64,000 nucleotides of DNA from Cuneatibacter sp. NSJ-177 (GCF_022867805.1 NZ_JALIFO010000006.1:496001-560000), one strand, 5' to 3'. Positions 53,097-63,088 are shown, counted from the first letter of the stretch. The notes: generated by a model not told the origin, from the sequence alone. A program made the numbers and translations.

Positions 53097-54311
53097 ATGG
53101 CTAAGATTCAGATGAAGACGCCGTTAGTCGAGATGGACGGCGACGAGATGACCAGAGTTCTGTGGCAGTGGATTAAAGATGAGCTGCTGCTGCCCTTCAT
53201 CGACCTGAAGACCGAGTACTACGATCTTGGGCTGAAGAAGAGAGACGAGACGAATGATCAGATTACCGTAGACGCTGCCAACGCGAACAAGAAATACGGT
53301 GTTGCTGTTAAATGCGCTACGATCACTCCGAATGCGGCTCGTGTAAAAGAGTATGACCTGAAGCAGATGTGGAGAAGCCCGAACGGAACGATCCGTGCGA
53401 TCCTGGACGGTACCGTATTCCGCGCTCCGATCTTTGTTAAGGGAATCGAGCCTTACGTAAAGACTTGGAAGAAGCCTATCACGATTGCCCGTCACGCTTA
53501 CGGCGATGTTTACAAGGGCGTTGAGATGAAGATCGATCAGCCCGGCGTTGCTGAGCTGGTATTCACCGCTGCCGATGGCACTGTTACCAAGGAGACCATC
53601 CAGAAGTTCGAGACTCCTGGTGTGATCCAGGGTATGCACAACATGAGCAAGTCCATCCGTAGCTTTGCTAGAAGCTGCTTCAACTATGCTCTGGACACCA
53701 AGCAGGATGTTTGGTTTGCCACGAAGGACACCATCTCCAAAAAGTACGATCATACTTTCAAGGATATCTTCCAGGAAGTATTTGAGGCTGAGTACAAGGA
53801 GAAATTCGAAGCTGCTGGCCTTACATATTTCTACACTCTGATCGATGACATTGTAGCTCGTGTTATCCGTTCCGAGGGTGGTTACATCTGGGCTTGCAAG
53901 AACTACGACGGCGACGTTATGTCCGATATGCTGGCTACCGCTTTCGGTTCCCTGGCTATGATGACCTCCGTTCTGGTTTCCCCGGACGGCAACTATGAAT
54001 ATGAAGCTGCTCATGGCACGGTTCAGAGACATTACTATGCTCATCTGGAAGGCAAGAAGACCTCCACGAACTCTGTTGCTACGATCTTTGCTTGGTCCGG
54101 TGCTCTGAGAAAGCGCGGCGAGCTGGATGGCATCAAAGAGCTGCAGGAGTTCGGCGACAAGCTGGAAGCTGCTACGATCAAGACCATCGAAGAGGGTATC
54201 ATGACCAAGGATCTTGCTTCCATCACCACGATGCCGAAGGAGAGCGTAACTCAGGTTAACAGCGAAGAGTTTATCAAAGCGATCAGAAAGAATCTGGAAG
54301 CTGCTCTGTAA
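53097..54311 (+). CDS. icd: Isocitrate dehydrogenase (NADP-dependent)
   Basis: A 404-residue enzyme of the eukaryote-like IDH type: [39 protein letters not shown], and [20 protein letters not shown] (metal-binding aspartates). It converts isocitrate to 2-oxoglutarate. The ATG at 53097 has AAGGAGG 9 bases upstream, while the one at 53088 touches that site. The codon choice is very uniform, a sign of high expression. The order icd then citXG links it to citrate metabolism. Confidence 0.97.
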   Translation: MAKIQMKTPLVEMDGDEMTRVLWQWIKDELLLPFIDLKTEYYDLGLKKRDETNDQITVDAANANKKYGVAVKCATITPNAARVKEYDLKQMWRSPNGTIRAILDGTVFRAPIFVKGIEPYVKTWKKPITIARHAYGDVYKGVEMKIDQPGVAELVFTAADGTVTKETIQKFETPGVIQGMHNMSKSIRSFARSCFNYALDTKQDVWFATKDTISKKYDHTFKDIFQEVFEAEYKEKFEAAGLTYFYTLIDDIVARVIRSEGGYIWACKNYDGDVMSDMLATAFGSLAMMTSVLVSPDGNYEYEAAHGTVQRHYYAHLEGKKTSTNSVATIFAWSGALRKRGELDGIKELQEFGDKLEAATIKTIEEGIMTKDLASITTMPKESVTQVNSEEFIKAIRKNLEAAL

Positions 54312-54323
54312 GAATTAGGATTG

Positions 54324-54358
54324 AAGCGCAGGATGCGGGAACGCATCCTGCGCTTTTT
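54324..54358 (+). terminator. Intrinsic terminator after icd
   Basis: AAGCGCAGGATGCG / CGCATCCTGCGCTT perfect stem with GGAA loop and a T-tract. Confidence 0.93.
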
Positions 54359-54433
54359 ATTCAATTTTCACGCTTTTTTCAGTGGGAAGGTGATTTCAGG
54401 CCGGAAGATAGCGGAATCCGTCGGAATGCCGGG

Positions 54434-54462
54434 TTGCAACTTGACCGAAAATAGTGTAGGAT
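54434..54462 (+). promoter_or_regulatory. Promoter of the citXG-like gene
   Basis: TTGCAA, 17-base spacer, TAGGAT. Confidence 0.55.
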
Positions 54463-54501
54463 AAAAGAATCAACCAATCGGAGTCAAAGGAGGAAACCGG
54501 A

Positions 54502-55887
54502 TTGCTGTATCAAAATTGGATGCTGGGACACCGGGTGGAGCTTCCGGAAATGCTGGACGGCCGGGAGCGGCGAGCTCTGGTACAGAGGCGTCTTCTGGAA
54601 AACTACCAGAAAACTCTGGTTTGCTTTACTCTAAACATTGCGGGGCCGGTCAAGGTATTTCCCTTGTCCGAGGAAGCCTTTTCGATCGGGCGGCAGAGGA
54701 TCGGGGACGCGCTGGAGCGGGCCGGTATGCGTGTGGTGGAAGAGGAAGTGCTGTCCTGCGCGTATGGAACGGAATCCTATTGGGTGGTGCAGGAGAACGC
54801 TTTGGAGGTAAAGCGGGTTCTGACGGAGATCGAAGAGAAAACACCGCTGGGCCGCCTGTTTGATATCGATGTACTTTGGCCCGATGGGAGTAAAGTGTCC
54901 CGTCAGGACATCGGATATTCCCCCCGCACGTGTATAATCTGCGGCGAACCGGCATCGGACTGCGCCGGCGGGCGTGTGCACTCGGTGGATGAACTGCAAA
55001 AAAAGACCACGGAGATCATTGCGGATGAGATCCGCCGGATTGGAGTGTCTCCTCAGATGGCCGGCCGGGTTTGCCGGATGGCCATGCTTCACGAGGTGTA
55101 TACGACGCCGAAGCCGGGCCTGGTGGATCAAAATAACACGGGTTCCCACCGGGATATGGATGTGGAATTATTTGAAAAGAGCGCCCGCGTCCTGGAATCC
55201 TATTTTGTGCGCTGCGTTGAGGTGGGGGAGGAAAACGCCAGTTTGCCGCCCCATTGTCTGCTGAAGGAGCTGCGGCCTTTGGGGATTCAGGCGGAGCGGG
55301 ATATGTTTCAGGCGACCGGCGGAATTAATACCCATAAAGGGATGATTTTTTCTCTGGGGATTCTTTGCGGCGCGTTAGGCCAGTTCCTGGGGAGAGGCGA
55401 GAAACCAGACACGGCATCTCTCTGCAAAAGAGCCGGTGAAGTGGCGTATCCGGCCTTGGAAAAGGACCTTGCCGAGCTGAAGATGAGACCGGCTCAGACG
55501 GCCGGGGAACGGCAGTTTGCGGCTCACGGCATTGCCGGGATCCGGGGAGAAGCGGCGGGAGGATTTCCTTCGGTGCAGGAGTACGGCCTTCCGGTTTTAC
55601 AAAGAGAGATGGCGGCTGGAGCCGGTCTATACCGGGCGGGCGCAGTAACATTGCTGTATCTGATTGCCAATGTGGTGGATACCAATATGATTTCACGTTC
55701 CAGCTATCAGGTTCAGCAGGAGCTTCAAGACCAGGTGGCGGAGCTGTTGGAGAAGGACTCCTCTCCAACAGACGAAGAAATCCTTGCGCTGGACGGCCTA
55801 TTTATTGAAAAGAATGTCAGCCCTGGGGGCTGTGCGGACCTGCTTGCCATTTCCTATTTCCTGCTGTTTTTGGAAGAAATCCTTTAA
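54502..55887 (+). CDS. citXG: CitX-CitG fusion (citrate lyase prosthetic-group enzyme)
   Basis: A 461-residue fusion. Residues 1-170 are CitX-like (LVCFTLNIAGPVKVFPLSEE, DIDVLWPDG-x-x-SRQDIG, CIICGEPASDCAG), which transfers the prosthetic group to the acyl carrier subunit. Residues about 175-461 are CitG-like (YTTPKPGLVDQNNTGSHRDM, then GGINTHKGMIFSLGILCGA), which makes triphosphoribosyl-dephospho-CoA. The start is TTG after AAAGGAGG. Citrate lyase genes citDEF are absent here, so the enzyme serves a lyase encoded elsewhere. Confidence 0.93.
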   Translation: MLYQNWMLGHRVELPEMLDGRERRALVQRRLLENYQKTLVCFTLNIAGPVKVFPLSEEAFSIGRQRIGDALERAGMRVVEEEVLSCAYGTESYWVVQENALEVKRVLTEIEEKTPLGRLFDIDVLWPDGSKVSRQDIGYSPRTCIICGEPASDCAGGRVHSVDELQKKTTEIIADEIRRIGVSPQMAGRVCRMAMLHEVYTTPKPGLVDQNNTGSHRDMDVELFEKSARVLESYFVRCVEVGEENASLPPHCLLKELRPLGIQAERDMFQATGGINTHKGMIFSLGILCGALGQFLGRGEKPDTASLCKRAGEVAYPALEKDLAELKMRPAQTAGERQFAAHGIAGIRGEAAGGFPSVQEYGLPVLQREMAAGAGLYRAGAVTLLYLIANVVDTNMISRSSYQVQQELQDQVAELLEKDSSPTDEEILALDGLFIEKNVSPGGCADLLAISYFLLFLEEIL

Positions 55888-55959
55888 ACAGAGGCGGGGA
55901 AATTATTCGGTGCCAGGTGATCCGCAGATCCAAATTGGAAGAACGATAGATCGGTAAAC

Positions 55960-56003
55960 AAAAAGCTGCTTTCCTCGATGCGTTTTGAGGAAAGCAGCTT
56001 TTT
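55960..56003. terminator. Bidirectional terminator between citXG and the surface-protein gene
   Basis: AAAAAGCTGCTTTCCTC / GAGGAAAGCAGCTTTTT, 17-bp perfect stem with a 10-base loop; T-tracts on both strands. Confidence 0.93.
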
Positions 56004-56020
56004 AATTCCAATCCTTTCGC

Positions 56021-59000
56021 TTATTTCTTCGATTCGTTATTCCCGGACGGATTTCCATGCTTTCTGCGAAGGAAAACCAGAACCAGGACAATGCCCAGGG
56101 AAACGGCAAAGACGGCGCTGAAGACCGGCAGAGACAGCGCCGTGTCCCCGGTTTTAGCTCCCTTCCGTTCGGTCTCGGAGGTGGTAGGCGTTCTCTCTTT
56201 TTCTCCCGTGGAGGAGGCCGGATCGGATGATTCCTTGGTTTCCGGAGGCAGCGTCGGCGCGATCTCATCCGGATTGGCAGTGGATTCTTCTGTCTGGGAC
56301 GTCGGTTCCGTCCCTGCCGCGGAGGTGGGTTCCGATTCTTTTTCGGAATCCAGATAGATCAGGGTGTAGGTGGAAAAACGGCCGGACCGGATAGTGACGG
56401 AGGTTTCGGAATGATCTAAATCTTCCAGAAACGTGGTGGTCAGCGCACCTTCGGACAAATGGGTGCGGAGAACCGCAAAAGAGCGTTGGATCGTTTCCGG
56501 CGGCATCAGGCTTTCCGGGATGGTGAAGACGAGTTCCAGAGGAATCTCCAGTTCATTAACCGTCTTTTTCACTGCCGGTTCGGTGTCATCGGCCCGAAAA
56601 TAGATTTCTTTCTGGATGGAAACATCAAAGTGGCTTCCTATCTGATACTGATTCAGGGCCGGAGTCAGAGCGGCCAGCTCATCATCACCGACCTGTTCCT
56701 TGGCTGAGGCAATCAGCTTTACCACATAGCGCTCCGACGAACCATCCATTAAGTCCTGCGCCTCCGCTGCGGTCATGCCGGTAAGAAGATACGCTTCCTG
56801 GCCGGCGGAAAGCGGTGCAGACACGCCCTCAGTGACTTCCGTGCGCACTTCCACTGCAGGAAGCTGAAGGAGTGCATTGGCTAGAGTCTTTTTGGTTTCC
56901 TCGGAAATTGTTTTTTGTTCCTCCTCATTTAAAGCTTCGTATTGCAGCTTCGTATGCAGGATATTTCTGGCGTCCTGACTGGTCTGGACCGAATCCGGCA
57001 GCGTACCGGCCAGATCGGTCACGTCGCTGGCTGAAATCGGCTCGAATACGGCGTGAACCGTTACATCCTCGGAAGCCTTAAGATCCAGGTACGAGCAGAT
57101 AATCTCTTCGGCCGGCCTCAGTTTGGAGGTGACGTCCACCCCGTTTAGAGACACGGATTTTAGTTGATAGCCATAGGCGGGGGTAAAGGTCAGGGTCTGG
57201 CCATCCGCCGGAAGATAGTTCTGGTCGGGTGTAATGGCTCCTGGGCCTTCGGTCTCTGTCCGCAGACGATAACCGGCGACTCCGGTAACCACGGCGGTTC
57301 CGGTGATCGGATCTGCCTTATAGTTCTCGGTGTCAGCAGGCGTATAGGTATAAGCCGCGGTCTGTTCTCCGTCTGCCAGCACAGCGTCCGGGGTATCCCA
57401 GATCAGCGTTCCCGGCGTGCTGCCGGGGCTTAACATCAGATTCAGTTCGGACAAAGGCGTTCCGATCAATGCTTTTTCCTGGAAAAACGGAGTACAGACG
57501 GGATTCGCCTTTCGGATGGTCAAATAGGTGGCAAAATAGTCGTACCATGCGCTCATAGACCACTTCCCGCGGTATTCGGGATGCGCCTTATCATACATTT
57601 GTACATAACAGACATACATTCCGGAGTCACTGACATTTTTTACCGGATAAACGAAAGGATCGTCGCTGACATAGAAGAATCCGCCGTTGTCCTTTAGCGT
57701 ACAGTAGAGGAAGGTGTAGGGACCGTCGTCTCCGGCGAGAGGATGGCTGGCCGTGCAGCGGATATATTCGGTCTTTCCATCATAGTCCTTTGTGGGCGCT
57801 TCCTCGAATGTAATGGTAGGAGCGGAGAGGGAGCAGGAATAATAAAGGGCATTTCCCGTTACCACGCTGGCCGGGGTGATGACTTTTCCTCCCTTGCTAA
57901 AACTCCAGCCGGTATCATATCCGGTCTTTTCCTCTCCGTAAGCGGGAAAAGAAAAACTCGGATCCGGTTCCCATCCGTTTTCCGTCTGATCATAATGGAC
58001 CGGACGGTTAAACAGAACGTCGCGGGTGGTCAGAGTCTGTTCTTCTGCATCCAGAAAGGCGACTGTGACCGGGTAGCCGCAATAAGTCCGGGTGCTTTTG
58101 ACCAGCTTCGTGAGATCCGCGTCATAACGCTCTTTGGATGGAAATACAGCGGCGTTTAACTTGGCTCCCAGAAGGAAATTATCGGAATAAGTCACATTTC
58201 CGTTGTCCGGCAGGTAGATGGTGTGAATCCCGGAGCCCTGGAAAATTTGGGCGCCCAGATTCGCCGTGAGATCGGGAATTTTTACCCACCCGGATAACTG
58301 GGTACAGTTTTGAAATACGAAACCGCCCAGGGAGGTCAGGGCATCCGGAAGCTGAATCGCTGCGGACGTCTCTTCTTTGCCGGCCACTTTTACTTTTTGC
58401 AGCTGGCCGCAGTCCTGAAAGGCAGAGCCGCCAATGCCGGTAATCCGGCTGGAAAGGATCACCTCACTGAACTGATTTCCCTCAAAAGCGTGAAAATCTG
58501 CGATTTCCGTTACGGATTCCGGGATGCGCAGCGTTCCGGTGAAATGACATTCCATAAAGACCTGGCTGCCGAGCTTCTGGAAGGATGAATTCTCCGGAAG
58601 CTTTAACGCGCCGTTAAAGCCGCAGCCCCGGAAGGAGTTGTTTCCAATGGTTCCGACACTGTCGGGAAACGTGAGGCTTCCGGTCAGCGCGCTTTGGAAG
58701 GTAAAGGCAGTCTCGCCGACGGATTCCAGGCCGTCCGGAAAGGTCAGCGTACATGCCTCCATTTCACTGTACAGAGAACCGTAGGCGTAAAATGCCTGGG
58801 CCCCGATTGACTTCAAATGTTTGGCCTGGGAGAGATCCAGGCGGCGTACCCGCACCTTCTCGTACTTGTTCCCTAAAAAAGCTTGATAGCCGATCTCCGT
58901 CACAAAAGTGCCGTTAATTTCATCCGGGATAACAAGGTCGGTATATTTCAGCCCATTCTCTTCCGGCAAACTGTCCAGATAGGACTGCTGGAATCCGGTG

Positions 59001-59596
59001 ATCGTTCCGCCGGAAACTGTAAACTGGGTGGCGGTATCCGCTGGTTTCTGGGCAAACTCCAAGGATTTTAGAGTATCTTCCAGGGAAGCTTCGGTTTCTG
59101 CGCTCCCTGCGGAGGAGGAAAGCGTAACATTCGGGGCGGCAGAGCCGTCCGTGTTTTCCACGCCGGAATTTTTCGCAGGATTCCCGCCGGCTTCGTTGTC
59201 CTGGTATTCTAAGGTGTCCTCTGGGCCGGTGCTTTTCGATGGGGTTTCGCCCTTTCCGGTATCCGGATTTTCTAATGTGTTTTCTTCCCCAGAGCTTACC
59301 GCGGGTTCTCCGGTGATTCCGGTATCCGGATTTTTAGAAGAATTTTCTTCCCCGGAACTTTCCGAAAGCTCCCCGGCCGTAGGTTTTTCCTTGGCGTCAT
59401 CCGAAGGAACCTCAGCAGGGGCCTGGCTGGTTCCTTCCCCAGCCGGGTCAGGGGGCACGCCGTCCGCTTCGCTGGTCGGCGCTTGAGCCGCAGGTTTGTC
59501 TTCCTCTGCCCGGACCGGACTGAGCCCGGCAGCTACGGACAAAAAAAGAGAAAAGCTCAAAAGTACGGCAAGTCCTGCCGCAAATTTGTGTTTCAT
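56021..59596 (-). CDS. BspA-type leucine-rich-repeat surface protein, cell-wall attached
   Basis: A 1191-residue secreted protein. A signal peptide (FAAGLAVLLSFSLFLSVAAG) is followed by ~130 residues of Glu/Pro/Ser/Thr-rich repeats (SSGEEN-x-x-x-NPDTG). Then come BspA-like LRR_5 repeats (GTFVTEIGYQAFLGNKYEKV, SVGTIGNNSFRGCGFNGALK), an Ig/MBG-like segment, an InlB B-like repeat (GYRLRTETEGPGAITPDQNY), a Glu/Pro/Thr-rich linker, the sorting-like motif AKTGD, a membrane helix and a basic tail. The ATG at 59596 follows AGGAGGGG. It is probably an adhesin or polymer-binding protein. AKTGD is not a full LPxTG, so its sortase is unclear. Confidence 0.9.
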   Translation of the reverse strand: MKHKFAAGLAVLLSFSLFLSVAAGLSPVRAEEDKPAAQAPTSEADGVPPDPAGEGTSQAPAEVPSDDAKEKPTAGELSESSGEENSSKNPDTGITGEPAVSSGEENTLENPDTGKGETPSKSTGPEDTLEYQDNEAGGNPAKNSGVENTDGSAAPNVTLSSSAGSAETEASLEDTLKSLEFAQKPADTATQFTVSGGTITGFQQSYLDSLPEENGLKYTDLVIPDEINGTFVTEIGYQAFLGNKYEKVRVRRLDLSQAKHLKSIGAQAFYAYGSLYSEMEACTLTFPDGLESVGETAFTFQSALTGSLTFPDSVGTIGNNSFRGCGFNGALKLPENSSFQKLGSQVFMECHFTGTLRIPESVTEIADFHAFEGNQFSEVILSSRITGIGGSAFQDCGQLQKVKVAGKEETSAAIQLPDALTSLGGFVFQNCTQLSGWVKIPDLTANLGAQIFQGSGIHTIYLPDNGNVTYSDNFLLGAKLNAAVFPSKERYDADLTKLVKSTRTYCGYPVTVAFLDAEEQTLTTRDVLFNRPVHYDQTENGWEPDPSFSFPAYGEEKTGYDTGWSFSKGGKVITPASVVTGNALYYSCSLSAPTITFEEAPTKDYDGKTEYIRCTASHPLAGDDGPYTFLYCTLKDNGGFFYVSDDPFVYPVKNVSDSGMYVCYVQMYDKAHPEYRGKWSMSAWYDYFATYLTIRKANPVCTPFFQEKALIGTPLSELNLMLSPGSTPGTLIWDTPDAVLADGEQTAAYTYTPADTENYKADPITGTAVVTGVAGYRLRTETEGPGAITPDQNYLPADGQTLTFTPAYGYQLKSVSLNGVDVTSKLRPAEEIICSYLDLKASEDVTVHAVFEPISASDVTDLAGTLPDSVQTSQDARNILHTKLQYEALNEEEQKTISEETKKTLANALLQLPAVEVRTEVTEGVSAPLSAGQEAYLLTGMTAAEAQDLMDGSSERYVVKLIASAKEQVGDDELAALTPALNQYQIGSHFDVSIQKEIYFRADDTEPAVKKTVNELEIPLELVFTIPESLMPPETIQRSFAVLRTHLSEGALTTTFLEDLDHSETSVTIRSGRFSTYTLIYLDSEKESEPTSAAGTEPTSQTEESTANPDEIAPTLPPETKESSDPASSTGEKERTPTTSETERKGAKTGDTALSLPVFSAVFAVSLGIVLVLVFLRRKHGNPSGNNESKK

Positions 59597-59757
59597 AGTT
59601 CCCCTCCTATTCTTCCGCCAGACAATCATTCGCCCATGTCTGATAAGCGGAACATCTTTATTCCATCATACCTCGTTTTCAATTTTTATACAATGACCGA
59701 AGTTTTGTTATGGTGACAAAAATTTACCGAAATGTATTTTGTCTAAACAATTCTTGG

Positions 59758-60669
59758 TCAATCCCCCAGGCACTGAAGCAGTAGGTTCCCAAGGGCGAGA
59801 GCAGCCTTGGACCGGTAAGCAGCCGGCGGATAGATTAAGCCCAACTCCAGGAAAATCCCCTCCGGATCCAGGGAGAGATAGGCCACGTTTGGGTAAGCCT
59901 CCGCACAAGAGTGGTAGGTGAATGCGAGTCCCAGGCCTTCCCTCGCCATAGCGGCGGCAAAGGCCGCGGTAATGTTGGTGTTCTTCACCAATGGTTCCAG
60001 CTTTGCATTTTTAAACTGTTTCCGACTGACACTGCCGAGAATCGTATCAAAATCGCTTAAAATAAATTCAAAACGGGCGGCGTCTTCCAGCTTAACCCAA
60101 TAACCGGGGCCGTTTTCCTTGGGGCGGGCAAATTCCATCACGGGATGTTGTTGATTGGCGACGATCAGGATTTCATCCCGCTTTAGAAATTTGCTCTCGC
60201 ATTTCAGCCTGCTTAAAGGCAGTGCGGTTAAGGCAAGATCCAAGGTTCCGTTCAAGAGATCTTCTTCCAGCGCCATACTGTTTTTTTCCACGATCTCCAC
60301 ATGGACGTTGGGATATTTTTGATAAAACAGTTTCAGCGCAGGAGGCAGCAGATAACTTCCCCGAAAGGAACTGATGCCAAGGGTCAAGCTGCCTCCTTGG
60401 AGCTCTTCCCGGTCCCAAAGTTCCCGCTGTACCTGGCGGTAATGCTGAAGTATCTGCCGGGCATGTTCGATAAAAAAGGCGCCGGATGCGGTGGGGCGCA
60501 CGCCTTGGGAAGTGCGCACAAATAAGGTGATGCCAAGTTCCGATTCATATTGCTGCAAAAATTGGCTGAGACTGGACTGAGCCATGTACAATTTGTCTGC
60601 GGCTCTGGAGATGCTCCGCTCCTCGGCGATGGTGATGATATAGGTTAATTCTCTTAAATCCATGGGCAC
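59758..60669 (-). CDS. LysR-family transcriptional regulator
   Basis: A 303-residue regulator with N-terminal winged HTH (MDLRELTYIITIAEERSISR, then YMAQSSLSQFLQQYESELGI) and a LysR effector-binding domain. It is divergent from the DUF6282 gene and presumably controls it. The start is uncertain: GTG at 60669 or ATG at 60663. The Shine-Dalgarno AGGAGG (60686-60691) is separated from it by a small hairpin ATCGG-AAAAA-CCGAT, which would bring the two together. Confidence 0.92.
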   Translation of the reverse strand: MPMDLRELTYIITIAEERSISRAADKLYMAQSSLSQFLQQYESELGITLFVRTSQGVRPTASGAFFIEHARQILQHYRQVQRELWDREELQGGSLTLGISSFRGSYLLPPALKLFYQKYPNVHVEIVEKNSMALEEDLLNGTLDLALTALPLSRLKCESKFLKRDEILIVANQQHPVMEFARPKENGPGYWVKLEDAARFEFILSDFDTILGSVSRKQFKNAKLEPLVKNTNITAAFAAAMAREGLGLAFTYHSCAEAYPNVAYLSLDPEGIFLELGLIYPPAAYRSKAALALGNLLLQCLGD

Positions 60670-60878
60670 GGCTATCGGTTTTTCCGATACCTCCTATTCA
60701 TTTTTTTCTCTTTCAGAGAGACTGGTTTCTAGTATAAAATGGGGACAAGTAAAAGTAAATACGTATTTAAATATATTATTTAGGAATGTATGGAAGCAGT
60801 AGTTGAAAGTTTTTCGTTCCGCGGGCGGAAAGCTTTTCCATAAGTTTAAGGAAATGTTCCATGAAAAAGGAGGAACCA

Positions 60879-61742
60879 ATGGGCAAAATTACATTAAAAG
60901 GTGTCATTGACATGCACGTCCATTCCAACCCGGATATCCGGAAACGAGCCTACGACGACCTGGAACTGCTGGAAGCCGGAGTCCGCGCCGGAGCCCGCGC
61001 CATCGTCATTAAAACCCACCAGGGCGCCACCATGGACCGGGCTTATCTGTGCAACCGTTATAACGAGCGAGTGCACGGCGGGGACAATGATTTCACCATG
61101 TTCGGCAGTATTACGATGAACCGCCAGGTGGGAGGGATCAATCCTGTCGCGGTGGAAGTCGCCTTAAAGCTTGGGGCAAAGGTGGTTTGGCTGCCGACCC
61201 AGTGGGCGGGCAATCATCGGATCAAGATGGGGATCAGTCCGGACGGCTGTGTGGAAGTTGTGCGGGACGGAAAGATCGTGCCGGAACTGAAAGAGGTCTT
61301 TCGATTGATCCGCGAATATGATGCGGTGCTGGGGACCGGACATGTTTCGCCGGCGGAATGCTTTACCGTGGTGGAAGCAGCAAAGGATGCCGGTCTCTCC
61401 AAAATCGTGGTCACACACCCGGAATGGTCTCTGGTCGGGATGAGCCTGGAGGATCAGATTCGGATTGTGAAAGATTATGATGTGATTTTGGAGCACTGCT
61501 ATGCGCAGCCCTTGGGGGGCGGAAAGTATAAGAGCAATCTGCCGGACAACCTGGAAGCGATTCGGGCCTGCGGATATCGGAATATTTTGGTCAGCACCGA
61601 CGGCGGACAAGTGGAAAACCCTCGCTGGGAATTGGCGCTGGAAGAGTATATTCAGTATCTGGCGGATGCGGGGATTCCGGAAGAGGAGATTTCCTATATG
61701 ACGCGCGAGCTTCCGGCCCGTCTTTTGGGTTTGGATCAATGA
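60879..61742 (+). CDS. DUF6282-like amidohydrolase-superfamily protein
   Basis: A 287-residue protein with the metal-binding start GVIDMHVHSNPDIRKRAYDD, then IVIKTHQGATMDRAY and THPEWSLVG, followed by HCYAQ and VSTDGGQVENP. This is the layout of metal-dependent hydrolases (TIM-barrel amidohydrolases) and matches what I remember of DUF6282. The substrate is unknown. The ATG at 60879 follows AAGGAGG. It is 26 bases before the transporter gene, so the two should share a pathway. Confidence 0.85.
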   Translation: MGKITLKGVIDMHVHSNPDIRKRAYDDLELLEAGVRAGARAIVIKTHQGATMDRAYLCNRYNERVHGGDNDFTMFGSITMNRQVGGINPVAVEVALKLGAKVVWLPTQWAGNHRIKMGISPDGCVEVVRDGKIVPELKEVFRLIREYDAVLGTGHVSPAECFTVVEAAKDAGLSKIVVTHPEWSLVGMSLEDQIRIVKDYDVILEHCYAQPLGGGKYKSNLPDNLEAIRACGYRNILVSTDGGQVENPRWELALEEYIQYLADAGIPEEEISYMTRELPARLLGLDQ

Positions 61743-61768
61743 GATTGGATCAATAGGAGGGAAAAACA

Positions 61769-63064
61769 ATGTTGAGTGTTGTGATTGTGGGAGCCATCGC
61801 GGTATCGGTTGCGATTGGGTATAAGACGAAGTATAATACGGGATTGTTCGCCATCGTGTTTGCCTATCTGATCGGCTGCTTTGCCCTGGGGATGAAGCCG
61901 AAGGCCGTCATTGCCGAATGGCCGGTCAGCACCATGTTCGTGATTTTCAGCGTGTCGCTGTTCTATAATTTTGCCCTGGTCAACGGAACGCTGGAAAAGA
62001 CAGCGCGTTACCTGCTTTATGCGTGCCGGAGATTTCCCGGACTGCTGCCGTTCGCCCTTTACCTGGCCAGCGCCGGGATCGCAGCTCTCGGCGCAGGTTT
62101 CTTTACCGTCATGGCGTTTATGGCTCCGATCACGCTGCTGATCTGTGAGGAAGCCAAGATGGACAAGCTGGTCGGCGCTGTGGCCGTGAACTGTGGCGCA
62201 CTGTCCGGCGCGAATTTCATGACCAGCGGCAGCGGCATTATTTTCCGCGGCCTGATGGATGAGGCAGGTATGAATGAGATGTCTTTCCACTACTCTGCGG
62301 TCATCTTTGCCGCAAGCGTGATTTTTTCTCTGCTGCTGATCGCTGCCTTCCGCTATATTCCAAAGAAAAACCGGAATATTGGAAAAGGCGTGTTCTTCGA
62401 GAAGCCGGAGCCTTTTACTCCCCAGCAGAAAACCAATCTGTATCTGATCATCGCAATGATCGTGATCGTGTTGATCTTCCCGGTGCTGCATATTATTCTG
62501 CCGGATGTGGAAGTGATTACCTTTATCAACAGTAAAATGGATGTAGGACTGGTTGCGGTTTTGTTTTCCGTGCTGGCTCTGTTCCTGAAACTGGCGCCTC
62601 AAAAGGATGTAATCGCAAAGGTTCCGTGGAATACGATCATTATGATCTGCGGGGTCGGCATGCTGATCGGCGTGGCCATTGAAGCCGGCACCATTGACCT
62701 TTTGGCCGCCTGGGCTGGTTCCAGTCTGCCGGTATGGCTGGTGCCGGTTGCCTTCAGCATTGTGGGCGCAATCATGAGCTTTTTCTCCAGCACCCTGGGC
62801 GTGGTATGTCCGGCTTTGTTCCCGCTGGTGCCTGCCCTGGCGTCCGCCACTGGGATCAACCCGCTGATCCTCTTTGCCTGCATTGTAATTGGAGCGCAGA
62901 GCTCGGCTATTTCCCCTTTTTCTTCCGGCGGCAGTCTGGTGCTCGGCTCCTGCGCCACGGAAGAAGAGCGAAATGTCATGTTCCCGCGCCTGCTGTTTTT
63001 GGCGGTTCCCGTCAGCGTGTTATCGGCTACGGTATTTAATACTGTGATGTCGTTTGTCCTGTAA
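61769..63064 (+). CDS. SLC13/ion-transporter-superfamily permease (dicarboxylate type)
   Basis: A 431-residue membrane protein with about eleven helices, KTKYNTGLFAIVFAYLIGCF and GMKPKAVIAEWPVSTMFVIF at the start and SFFSSTLGVVCPALFPLVPA with SSAISPFSSGGSLVLGSCAT near the end; the last is the hairpin motif of MatC/DASS-like carriers. It probably takes up an organic acid used by the upstream hydrolase. AGGAGG precedes it. Confidence 0.88.
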   Translation: MLSVVIVGAIAVSVAIGYKTKYNTGLFAIVFAYLIGCFALGMKPKAVIAEWPVSTMFVIFSVSLFYNFALVNGTLEKTARYLLYACRRFPGLLPFALYLASAGIAALGAGFFTVMAFMAPITLLICEEAKMDKLVGAVAVNCGALSGANFMTSGSGIIFRGLMDEAGMNEMSFHYSAVIFAASVIFSLLLIAAFRYIPKKNRNIGKGVFFEKPEPFTPQQKTNLYLIIAMIVIVLIFPVLHIILPDVEVITFINSKMDVGLVAVLFSVLALFLKLAPQKDVIAKVPWNTIIMICGVGMLIGVAIEAGTIDLLAAWAGSSLPVWLVPVAFSIVGAIMSFFSSTLGVVCPALFPLVPALASATGINPLILFACIVIGAQSSAISPFSSGGSLVLGSCATEEERNVMFPRLLFLAVPVSVLSATVFNTVMSFVL

Positions 63065-63088
63065 CAGCGCTCGCTTCGGTATTTTTGA

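Noticed and set aside
53124-54044. A 306-codon minus-strand open frame opposite icd
   Set aside because: Same reason: the icd reading is certain and the reverse frame has no support.
56459-59716. Several plus-strand open frames opposite the surface-protein gene
   Set aside because: They are short, low-complexity shadows of the repeat-rich coding strand.
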